The notes under the pieces: model-generated
Seen by the model: the letters and a program-made list of their open reading frames with translations, nothing else
Told to the model about the DNA's origin: nothing
Databases searched by the model: none
NCBI GenBank assembly: GCA_019279435.1
Contig: JAAALK010000550.1
Coordinates: 1 to 64,000 of the forward strand
Reading direction: 5' to 3'
From: Zizania palustris
Taxonomy: Eukaryota; Streptophyta; Magnoliopsida; Poales; Poaceae
Length of the DNA: 64,000 nucleotides
Shown here: piece by piece, positions 11,571-22,395 of the stretch
Numbering within the stretch: position 1 is the stretch's first letter
Layout: each line of letters starts with the position of its first letter
Translations under genes and position numbers: made by a program

Positions 11571-14500
11571 CAAAACACATAAATGACCAAAAATTGCACA
11601 ATAGCAGTCATCCTCATTTGCTCCTCCTCTCACTGTTTGTGGGCCACCCTAGAACTGGGACCTACCCGTCATCCACTCTAGCTATGACTCCACTTCAATC
11701 CAATGCCATCCATCCCACTGAAACAACAAGCACGGTCGTAAACCGCCTCCATGCATGGGCGACACGTGGTTTGGAAATGTTACATGTTCACCGATGTCGA
11801 GACTGGCTTTTGAGTTCTTCGACCAAGCCGCTCACCATCTTTATTCCTCCCAGTGTCTAGTTGAGCAATGGAGATAGCCCAAGCTCTTTGATTCATCCAT
11901 TTTTCTCTCACCGGCCACGAGGAAGACGGTGAAGTCGACTCGTCGGCGATCATTGGTTAGCCAATGTAGCTTGCGTTTCCTCCTCTCCAATGCATGCCAT
12001 TCATTTTTTTCTTTTGGGCTCATCTTCATCCGACCATTGCAACAATGGGAACGCCGACGAGCTCTAGCATGCTCTAGAGCGTAGTCTAGGTGTGTCATAA
12101 GCGTCGTGCTCGCGTTCCAACCACCTCGGTCCACTCCAAGCCGAACCATCACGCCATCAACTTCACCTTGGTAGCAGGAGAAAAACCCCTCAAGTATCTC
12201 GACCAAAGGCGTAGCGAGCAAAGAGATCGGGGTCTTCTTTCTCATCTTCGGTGCAAAGCCTTCACTATCGATTTCTCCCTCTCCGGTGAGATTTAATCTG
12301 ATTCCCCGCACACACACCATGTGAGAGACCTCCTCTACCTTGTGCATACACTAATTTGGTGATTATTTAGCTAGTTTGTGTTGTCCACAGTGAACTAGAA
12401 ACCTTCAAGTCACTTCATTGTCGTCGACGAAACTCGGGTCACCTCAAGGTACACCGTGGCCACCATTAGATTCACCTCGGTTCCCTAGTTCCATTCCCAT
12501 GGTTATCCCACCAAAATATGCCATTTTAAGTTGCCATTATCCATGGGAAAAACCTCTAGTATGCCTCCTCTAGAAGAAGGACCTATTTGTAAATTTTAGG
12601 GATTTCTAGGACTGTTTTGGAACTAAAAGCTAAAACTTAGAAAAATCATACAAAATTCATCCGAACTCCAAATCGGTTCAAACAAATTTTGTTTGATTCA
12701 TAAAAATGTCCTCTACAATCTAGTGACTCAAAAAGTATATAACTTTCACCCATAATAGCAGTTATATATAAAAAAGATAACTTTAACCATGTGTTTCCTA
12801 CTGGTCCAAACTTGCAGTCTGAACTCACTAGTCCGAACTGATTGGTCCAAACCTGCAAGTCCGAACTCGTTGGTCTAAACTTTGTGGTCCGAGCATCCTA
12901 TTCTAGAACTAAAAGACTACAACTTAGAAAATTCATATAAAATTCATCCAAAATCCAAATGGGTTGAAACCATTTTTTTTTGTTTCATAAAAATGTTCTC
13001 TATAATCTAGTAAACTCAAAAAGTAGAGAATTTTCACCTATAATAACAGTTTAAATAAATAATCACTATAATCATACTACATGTATATACATTTTAACCT
13101 CTAATAACTTTATCATGCTTAATATAAAAATAGAAATAATTTAACCTAAATTCATTTATAACCCAACATCACTTGTTGTATGAACATCATGAAATTTTTA
13201 TCATGCTTTATTTTATTGTGTTATTTGGAGTTATTTGAATCACACATTTAAATTTGTTAGACGAAGAACTGATAGTAAACGAAGAACTTCTTATGGATCA
13301 AGGGGAAGTTGAAGAAATCACTGAGAAAGGCAAGCATCTGTTCATACCTCCTTTGAACATGTTGTACCCTACATATTTTTTAAATGCTTTATTATTTATA
13401 TAGTTGCATGTGATGATTTATAAAAATGAGTATCGATAGAGTAATCCTAATTGTTGCATTTTCTCACCTTGCTAAATTGATCCCCTTACCCTTGTATCCC
13501 TAGGATTGGATATATCCTAGCTACTATTATAGCTATTGCTTAGTCATGCTTAGAAATTACAATGGTTACCGCAACATACTAATCACTCTTTCAATTTGGC
13601 TACCTAAAGTGTTGTGCAAAAGAGGTTTCCTTTGTTATACATGAGGATGAAAACGAAAGATGAATTATTCTATGACTTGGGCAGCAAGTGGTGTGCATAT
13701 GGTGGTAGTTGCGCACCGACAGGGGGAGTGTTTGCCCGAGTAGATTAAGGACCGAACTATGTGTCATCAACTAAGAATCATGGTGCAACCACATGTGTTA
13801 TTTATGGGGTGACCTTAGTTATGAAGTTGTTTATTGTTCTTCCTTGCATTGGGAGGTTTCAGTAGTAGGAGCAGGTCCTACAGGACTGCTTGTAGGAGTT
13901 ACCCATGTATGGACGTCTAAGTGTATTCAATACAACGATTTAAGTGCCTCATTGAGTGAATGGGTTTGTTCATCTCACGATGCTAGGACCAACGAGGCCC
14001 CTCTGGACTAGCGACACTGGGGTTTCTCCTAGTGTGGATAAACACTTGTCGACCTCATGCAAAGTTAGGCTTTGGGCAATGAAATAACTTTGTCATGAGC
14101 TAGTAGAAACGGGTACCGAATGGTATCGCGCGACATGGTTGACATGATTACTAGCTTGCGTCATGTGGGTAAAGTGTACAACCTCTACAAAGTGTTAAAA
14201 CTAATCGATTAGTCGTTCTTACGGTCATGAGCGGCTTGGTGAAATGATACTAGGATAATGTTAGATGATTGCAAGGAAAATGGTAAAATCGGGTATGGTG
14301 GCAAATGGTGTTTATCTTTCTTGGTCGGGATGGACGAGAAGGAATTGTTTACTTGCTGCCATGGAGGGCACGAGTATGGTGTCACATGGACTATTAATAT
14401 CGTTTACATGTTATTTTATAAATTTTGTGGCAACTTACTATTATTTACTATTATGAATCGAATTTTGCTTTATACTGAAAATAAATTAACCACAAATGCA

Positions 14501-15060
14501 GCCCTCTTGGATCTCAGCTCGCATTTAGAAATATGTATTCCCAAGGTGTGGGTAGGTGTTTGCCAATACATTTATGTATTGACCCACCTCGTGTGGATGC
14601 TCTTTTAAATTTTGACGCGGGGAGCGATATGCCTAGCGACGAGTACTTCACGTCTATTTTCGGGGATTTCGATGATGAATCTTTCTAGGGTGGTTCCTAT
14701 CCGGTTGCATGTGTGGTTTTGATAGATAGGCGTACCGAGGAACTTTTGTGCTGTTGCTACTCTTTCTGCTACGTTTGAACTCTTTTATTTGGCCGTCGGC
14801 CCTATGTCTGATGTAAGACTCATGTATCATTTAGTTATGAACCTTGTTATCTATTTATGTATGTGTATATTGTATATATGTGATGACAAAGTTGTGGATG
14901 CATATACTAGCCATTGATCATGCAACTAATATGTTGTACGCTCTAGGTATTCGAGAATTCCATCCCCGGAAGGCGACAAAGCAAGTACAAAGCAAACTAA
15001 ATATGTTGAATGAATGTTTTTATTTTACTATATTGTTATTTAATTAACAAATGATATGTT
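11571..15060. other. Degenerate repeat-rich sequence, possibly a retroelement
   Basis: There is mixed GC and AT content with no intact domain. The region at 12600-12800 is repeated in diverged form at about 12890-13050 (shared phrases include AAAATTCATCC and ACTCAAAAAGTA). Between them, a short unit of TGGTCC / AAGTCCGAACT type recurs. The 168-codon minus-strand frame (11841-12347) has no recognisable motif. This could be a decayed LTR element, but I found no paired LTRs. Confidence 0.35.
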
Positions 15061-15544
15061 ATCTTAAAATTGCTCAAAATAATTATTACAATATTTAGTA
15101 TTTCATGTTCCCTCCGGAGTCCCCGATGATCCCTTTCCCCCTCGAAGATTTGCTATTTTGATACTCCAAGTAAATGATTTTCACATTTTAACATCCGAAT
15201 CCACTTTCATTGACTCAAATAGTCTTATAAATATTATCATAAATAAAATACACTTTAAATTTTAAAGTGTGAAAACAACAATATTTTTAAATGCCCTCAC
15301 TTTCTTTCCTTCTGCTGTGTCCCAGACGACGCCTTCTCCTCTTCTTCCCCTCCGGCCGCCTGCCCCTCCCGTTCTGGTTCATCCGGCCCGGGCCGCCTCA
15401 CTCCACTGCCCCTCTCCCCTCGTTCGCCGTCGCCGCGCCATCTCTCCGACGGGGGCAGCAGCAGGACGCCTCCGAGCTCCGCCGCGCGGGACGGGGAACC
15501 CCAGGTGCAGGTGCAGGCGCAGCGGAAGCCCCGAAGCGGGGAGA

Positions 15545-15630
15545 GTCGGCGGTGGCGGAGCCTTCGACGGAGGCTAAACCCTAGCCGCCTCCGACGGGCC
15601 GACCGAACGCCGCCGCCGCCGCCGCGTATG
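15545..15630 (+). promoter_or_regulatory. KNL2-B 5' region with telo-box, homologous to KNL2-A
   Basis: The stretch AGTCGGCGGTGGC, then CTAAACCCTAG and CGCCTCCG, closely parallels 3040-3090 upstream of KNL2-A. AAACCCTA is a telo-box typical of genes expressed in dividing cells. The match suggests both copies descend from a duplicated segment that included the promoter or 5' UTR. The 97-102-codon frames here are probably 5' UTR or upstream exon rather than the main product. Confidence 0.5.
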
Positions 15631-16036
15631 CTGCTTCCTTCGGCTTGCTTGGTTCGCCTGTTTCATTGCTCAGCTTAGGGACCGGTCATTTTGGCCTTTA
15701 TTTTGATTTGATTTGGAAAATAATTTCACTTCCTGTTTCGATGGGTGGTGATGCATGCGGAATCGCAGTGTGGTTTGCATTTATGTATTGAGGTAAGTAA
15801 ACACGTAGGTTGATTTGAGCTGAGATGCAGTATCAGGGAGACAATGCTTGTAAAAATTCCCACTCACCTAAAAGAAATGATCTAATTATGGAAGTAGGAC
15901 TAGTCGAGCTGGTGAGTTCTATATATATGTGAGTTTAGAGATGAACTTCTTACATTTTGATAACATTTACTCATTTGTTTGAAGAATTCATGCGAGTACG
16001 CTTCACTCTAGTGCGACTGTAACACTATTATGATGT

Positions 16037-19000
16037 ATGACTGACTTGTTTTTGCTGCATGAATTGACTGTAGCTGCTTTCATGGGAAATGTTGTTGACA
16101 CTGTAAAAAGGTTGTCAGGCAACAATTCTGATGCCACCATGCGATGTTCTTATTTGCCAAATGGGACACCGAGATTAGACAAATGTACTTGTGGTGATAA
16201 TGATAGTTCAGTGATGGAAGAATCTGCTTCTGCTATAAATGGAGGCATCAATGGAGGCAACAATTCTGATGCCACCATGCGATGTTCTTACTTGCCGAAT
16301 GGGACACCGAGATTGGACAAATGTACTTGTGGTGATGATGGTAATTCAGTGAGGGAAGAATCTGCTTCTGCTATAAATGGAGGCATCAATGGACATGGGA
16401 CCTTTTATAAGGAGGTGGATAATGAGGAATTGCATTTGGCTGCAGACAATACTTCTAAATCAGAGGATCTTGGTGATATTAATTGGTTTACTCTACCTAT
16501 AGCTCATATGGATCCATCTGGTGGTGATGATGCTAACAAAACAGCGAATCTCAGAATGGAAGTATCCACACTAATTCAAGAAAAAATGGAGATGCCAATA
16601 ATTCTCACTTTGCTGTTTTAATTGACAACCAGACTGCTGGTCATATGTCCTATAAATTGGATGATGAAAGTACTAAAAAATCTGGAAGCTTAACAGCTGT
16701 GGTTCCTGAAGTTTTGTCAGTACAGGATCACCTGAAAAGAGGTTCTGTTCAAATCATAAGGCAACTGAGGATTTGGAAAATGCTCCAGCTATGGATACAC
16801 ATATGAGCAAAAGGTCGAGATTGCACAGGATTTCTCCTTCATATAGTTTGTTTGATCATGAGGTTTGTGATAAGTTAATTGACGGTGCTTGTAATTTGGG
16901 TCGTAAAAGCACTCCTGAGGCTTCAGTGCACAATGAAATGGCACCAAATGAAGTTACACCACCTTATGCTCTGAGAGGTTGTGAAAGTACCCCTACTGCT
17001 TCGTTCAAGAGGAGAGTGAACAGGAAAAGAACTAATCATGAAGCATCACATCAAACAACTGCACTGAATGAAAATACTGGGGCTTTAGTTCCTTCAGATG
17101 CGAAATGTCTTGAAATGGTGAGTTTTAAACTCTAGCCCTTAAGAAGATAATATGTTTTTCAATTTAGTCGTAAAAAATTAATCTGTTAAATGACACAACC
17201 CCTAGTCTCTATAATGTTAAGTGCACAGATGTAAAGTATGAAAATTGTGAAACTAATATTGAGTGTATGGTTATTTTCACAATGTTTTAAGATTAGCTTA
17301 TTGTGTTAAGGACTTTGTATTTATATATCTGCTGTATTCTTTACAAGAGATTATTTTTCTTCTATCATTAGTGGAAACGTTATTACTTGCCACTCAAAAA
17401 AGGCCCTTCTCTATTTTGCCTTTTCCTTTTTCCCATACAAAATACCAAGAAAATCATGTAAATTTCAGAAAACTCAAGATGAATATGATGGGAACTAGAA
17501 CATCCAAAAAAATTAAGAAAAAAATGACATATTACTTCTAAAAATTACCTTGACAATTAAAGCCTAATAAAATGTTTCATACATATTCTTTGCATGATTA
17601 AACATATGTTTTGGTTTGCTGAAAGGCAATGTTTTTAGAAAATAAAGAGGGGCAGAGGTGGACTACTCCACTCAAGCCAATGTTTCTGATTGTCTGCCTT
17701 TTTAATATTGTTCAGTTTCTCATAAAAGTTACTTTTAAAGACTAGATTTAAGAATATGGTTCTCAGAGACTCTTTCCTCTATGAATCATGCCGCTGCCAT
17801 TCTAACAAATATTTAAGAAACCCAGCTAGTTGTGCAAATTTTAGATTTTATCTTTTTCTGTTGACTCTAAAGACCTGAAACTCTGAATATTGTCTACAAT
17901 GGTGTCATATATACATGAATCCATTTATGTTTCAATATATCATCTCATTTGCATGTGAAATTTTGTTGCTTCCATCGAACATTTACTTTAATCATTCTTG
18001 GAAATTTTAAGGTAATTCAATCTCCACTCACTCGTACTAAGACCAAGGCTTTATCTATTGCCACACGGCCCACACCTGAATCCCTCAAACTGAGAAGCAG
18101 TAGATCAGGTCAGTGTTTGTTCTTTGAATTTTGGTTTCTACTCACTGTTTATCCATTTACCCAGATTTTTTTTCAGGTCGACTGATAGTTCCACGGTTAG
18201 ACCCAGGATGCCAAAATATTATCTATGATATGGTCAGCAATAACATAACTATCACTTTTCCTGCAAAGGAAACATAAACATTTATTTATGCTGTTATTTT
18301 TTTCAGTTTTGGGGCAGTTATGTTCATGGTTAGCAGTTATATTATTAGTCCAGTAAGCCAAGGTTTAGGTCCGTACTTTGCGATGGGGCTTATTTTATTG
18401 GTACAATGATAATAAAATTTTCAGCGAATCTAACTGCCTATACGCAAAAATCATAGTTTTGCGTGATTTTTCAAAAATCCAAGGATTTTTATGCAAAATT
18501 CTTAGTTTTGCGTGAGCAAAATTCGTACTTCTATGCATAATACAAATACAAAAAGTACATTTTTCTTTTTCTTTTCTTTTTTCTTTTCCTTTTTTCTTTC
18601 CGTGTGTTGCTTCCTGCATGCATGCGGTGGGCGGTTGCATACGTGCATGTGGGCGTGCGAGTTCACATGAGGCGGTTTGCGCACGCAGGGAGGGTAGCGC
18701 GGACGGAATCCGCACACGAAGTAGCCGCTTTATAATAGTAGAGATTTTAATTATGATGGAGGTTATGGAGTAGTTTTTCAATCAAATCAGGAATTGATGT
18801 AGACTTGTGCTAATCAAGCAGTGTTAAAGTAGTAGCGAGCACAAGTCATCATAGTTTATGTGATCAGTTTTCAAATATTGTTCTGGCATAAAATCTGAAG
18901 GTTGTCAGTTGTCACCAGGACTGTTGCAGATAACCCCTAATTGAAGTTCAGATGCTTTGAATTATTTTTACTTGGAGCATTACTTCAGTATAATTCATTG

Positions 19001-19389
19001 GAGTTTTTTTTATTTGAATTGAGTTTACATGCCCATCGAATAGTTCAGCTGAAAATATAGGATAGCCGGGCTGTACTTATCCCATTCCTGCTGTTATATC
19101 ACTTACTGAATACACATTTTTTTTTCACAGGATGGTTCTATCCGTGGCGTAACTAACTTAGAGCTGCCCTGCATGCTTCAAGGTTTGTTCAGATATCTCA
19201 TATCATATTATCATATCCATACTTCTCCAGTTCTTATGATTGATGATTTAAGCAAAACCTAAGGTCAAGTTGTGTGTGTCTTCTTCCTGCAGGGAGCAGC
19301 AATTCAGGACCTTGCTTAGAGCCTCTTCTAAGAGGAGGAAAAGGTCTCGATATTCATCCTCACGACCCAATAGATTGCTGCCATTCTGA
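16037..19389 (+). CDS. KNL2-like protein lacking SANTA, with CENPC-k motif (KNL2-B), frame-disrupted
   Basis: Inferred exons are 16037-17117, 18012-18108, 18177-18232, 19131-19182 and 19292-19389. They match the 3' exons of KNL2-A in order, phase and donor sequence (GTGAGTTTTAAA follows the long exon in both). Similar pairs are TPESLKLRSSRSG, RLIVPRLDPGCQ, IIYDM and GSIRGVTNLEL against their KNL2-A counterparts. No SANTA sequence is visible between 15600 and 16100, so this copy could bind a centromere through CENPC-k alone. The long exon carries a 46-residue internal duplication. Frame breaks fall near 16575 and 16750, and near 19308 in the last exon. With the last one allowed for, the tail becomes very basic (SSKRRKRSRYSSSR) and stops at 19387-19389. 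Without it, the frame ends Gly/Leu-rich. The start codon is uncertain, and an acceptor at 16070-16071 is an alternative exon start. Confidence 0.6.
16120..16395 (+). repeat. 138-bp (46-codon) in-frame tandem duplication in KNL2-B
   Basis: The unit beginning CAACAATTCTGATGCCACCA at 16120 repeats at 16258. Each unit encodes NNSDATMRCSYLPNGTPR, then LDKCTCGD, then EESASAINGGING. The few differences suggest a recent event, and the period keeps the frame. Confidence 0.9.
18400..18745. mobile_element. Possible small transposon in KNL2-B intron
   Basis: This block sits between the CENPC-k exons. It has repeated TTTTGCGTGA motifs, a polypyrimidine tract (18560-18600), a GC-rich half with GCATGCATGC and GTGGGCGTGCG, and the ending TATAATAGTAGAGAT. 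A related ending is seen at 30075-30090. No terminal repeats or target duplication were identified. Confidence 0.35.
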
Positions 19390-19421
19390 TAGAACATATA
19401 ATGAAACACCTGCCCCCTTAG

Positions 19422-19932
19422 GGTATGTTCGGTTAGGAGGTGATTAGGAGGTGATTGAAAGGGATTGGATATGATTGAGAGCATGTTTGGCAGCCCAAAA
19501 TCTTGGCTTAGAGTCTGTTCGGTTAGGAGTGGATTGAAGGGGATTGGATAGGATTGAGGTCATGTTTGGCAGCCCAAAATCAGTTTAAAATCCCGGCCCA
19601 CCCTCTAGGGAATGGGCCGGGAATTTGGGTTCCTAAACTAACCCTGAGGGCTTGTTTGGGAACTTCCAATCCCAGCCCATCCTCTAGGAAATGGGCCGGG
19701 AATTTGGGCTCCTAAACTAACCCTGAGAGCTAGTTTGGGAGCCCACAATCCCGGCCCATTCCCTGGGGATGGGCCGGGATTTTGAACTAAAATCCCGGCC
19801 CATCCCTAGGGAATGGGCCGGGATTGAAAGTTCCCAAACAGGCCCTGAGGGGGATTGGAGGGGATTGTAGTATAAATCCTCTTCAATCCCCCTTGATCGC
19901 CTTCCCCAAAGGGATTAACTGAACAGACCTTA
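19422..19932. mobile_element. Nested MITE cluster just 3' of KNL2-B
   Basis: Outer arms of GTTCGGTTAGGAGG type (left) and AACTGAACAGACCTTA (right) enclose tandem partial copies. Inside lies a second family with ends GGGCTTGTTTGGGAAC and GTTCCCAAACAGGCCC and internal GGGCCGGGATT / AATCCCGGCCC arms. TGA on both sides of the inner element fits a 3-bp PIF/Harbinger-type duplication. A further GAGCTAGTTTGGGAGC end lies within it. The inner family has a clean solo copy at 39095-39212. Confidence 0.6.
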
Positions 19933-21082
19933 GGAGTTTACAAGAAAGATTCTGAGTGCTTGATTTAGGGATAGGTTTGTGGTGGCTGTGCTTTGACATG
20001 CTGTAATTTGAAATCTAGTTACTTAGGGGAATGTTTACTAAATCCAGTATGTTTTTTTTTGTTTGAACATTAACAAAAGTTCTTGTGATGAACTCTTCGA
20101 TCCAAAAGTAAAGTGGTGATAATATGTACTTATGATAAGTCATAGAAATGCCAATTAGATATAAAAGAAGGGACTGCTTATGCTACTATTTGGAATTTTA
20201 TTTGATGAGATGGTACATAAAGTGGGAGATAGAGTGTGGGAATTATTTTCTCTAAGTTCTATGCTAAGATTATGTGTGGATTTTTTATTTGCTAAATACC
20301 TCCAGGTGCAGGCATAACATTTATCTTTACTTGGGCAGTATTTATGATCTTCAGGTTTGTAACCACATTATGTAAATGTAGTATTAAACCATTTACACAC
20401 TTGTGGATGAACAAACAATTTTTATTCACAAATTGGTCCCTCTACCAACAGGAGTCAAGCTGATCGAAAATTCACTTCTGCTTCTATTAAATCATGACAT
20501 TATTTTTATAATGGATTGAAATCCAGTCTCTACACTTAAGTGGATATACACAGTTAACAAACCATATATCCTTACAAAAGTTTTCACAACCATTCACAAG
20601 TACAAACTTCAAAAACCAAAATTCAATAACACATACATAACATTCTTAAGCCAACTCTTAGACTAAGAAGAAAAGACAGAACTATGTCTCTATCATTGTT
20701 GCACTTTTATTCCTGTGAATATTATAATGGTGTCATTATATTATAGTGGTTTCAATCCATCTAATATTTCTAAAATGCATCAAAATGGATTTCCTCATGA
20801 GGTATTTTATTTCTTTGTTTATCATACCTCAATGACCATTGTTTTGGAGCATAGTCTTGTGCTAGAACAGTTGAGTGTGTCGCTCCTATTGTAACCTGAC
20901 CTAAGTTCTATGGATGGTGAAGGGTTGAAGGCGAGTTTCAAGTTTTCTAATTATATAAGCAATGTTCTGTTGATATCCATGTAATGATTTTTTGGTTTCG
21001 ATGGACAATCGTTGACATATGTTTTATAAAATGAAAAAAAAAAGAAATGCATAGACAATAAATATGGTACCAGAAGTAATTA
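19933..21082. other. Intergenic, no gene seen
   Basis: AT-rich sequence with no conserved frame. It is probably the 3' flank of KNL2-B and unrelated spacer. Confidence 0.5.
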
Positions 21083-21085
21083 TTA

Positions 21086-21645
21086 GGGTGCGTTTGGTTC
21101 TGCTGTGAGCTGTGAAAAAGCTGCTGTTAGTTGCCTGCTGTGAAAAAGCTGCTGTGAGATGCCTGCTGTGAAAAAGCTAAAAGTCGTTTGGTTGAAGCTG
21201 CTGTGAAAAAACTGCTGTGAGCTGACTGTTTTTATAACTTACGTAATTTTCATCATTATAATATTCTATACATATATATAAATAGGAAATACTCAACATT
21301 GATGCACTGAATAACTAAAAAATATATTAGATAAATAAAAAAGTGCATAGTTTATTTTATAAAGTAACTGAAAACCACATATTATCTCATGAAATTGTGC
21401 AAAGCAATACAAACCATAATAATGTTAAATCAATTAAGACACCTTGAATTCATACTTTTTAATCTGAACTAAAAATCAGAAAAGCAGAAAAGCAAAAGCA
21501 GAAAAGCAGGGTCCAGGCTGCTTCCAAATTTGTACTAGAAAAAAGCTGCTTTTTCACAGCAGAAGCAGTTTTGGTAAACCCGTTTGGTTCAGCTTCTGCT
21601 TTTTCACAGCAGAAGCAGATTTGAAAAGCAGAACCAAACGCACCC
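21086..21645. mobile_element. Tourist/PIF-Harbinger-type MITE
   Basis: Ends GGGTGCGTTTGGTTCTGCT and AGCAGAACCAAACGCACCC are perfect inverted repeats, flanked by TTA on both sides (21083-21085 and 21646-21648). The internal arms are arrays of GCTGTGAAAAAGCTGC and its complement. The 560-bp element is non-coding. Confidence 0.85.
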
Positions 21646-22395
21646 TTAAAGTGGTAACATTAGAGGAGACGATTGACCCACCTTATGACCTATTCCCTCC
21701 GGTTCACAAAAACAAATCGTTTTGAACATGATTTTAGATACCAAGTAACAATTAATTAGTGTGTTTTTTTCATGTTTGCCCCTATTAAATATAATACATC
21801 CATTAGTGATTTGAATGAGGTCTTGAGCATTCTGACTGAAAATTTGGGCACTTTAGAGCTCCAGTAGTGATTTGAATGAGCATGCATGCATGGGAGATCA
21901 CAACCAGGTGTATAATGCATCCATTATATGGATCGAATAAGAATCAAAACAAATAGATGCTTATCCAAAGTCATTCGGATATCTGTTATTTGAATATCCT
22001 TTGAACATAATAGGATAAATAGCTAGCCATATTTGGATATCTTTTGAGATTCAAAATCATACTGTTGGTATTAACCTTCCATGTATAGATAAACCCCTTT
22101 TAAATGACTTAATGAAATGAAATACCTACCACCCATTTTTGTGTACAAGTAGTTAAAATAAAAAGAATTGAAAGCATTGCACATAGTCTCAGTTCACATT
22201 CCTACCTTGCTACCTTTCCCATCAGAAATCAACTTGTCCAGAAATGAACAGTTTGTTCTGCACTTCTTGGTCTAGATTTCTTCATTCTACAAAAAATATA
22301 AAATATATAAACAAATCAGCAACAGAGTAGTTGAAGCTTCAAGACTGAGGTTAATCTCATATGTTCTTGACTAACAATTTCCAGCCTTGGCAACG

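Noticed and set aside
11841..12347. 168-codon minus-strand frame
   Set aside because: No domain or motif, it lies in degenerate repeat-like DNA, and a competing frame covers part of it on the other strand.
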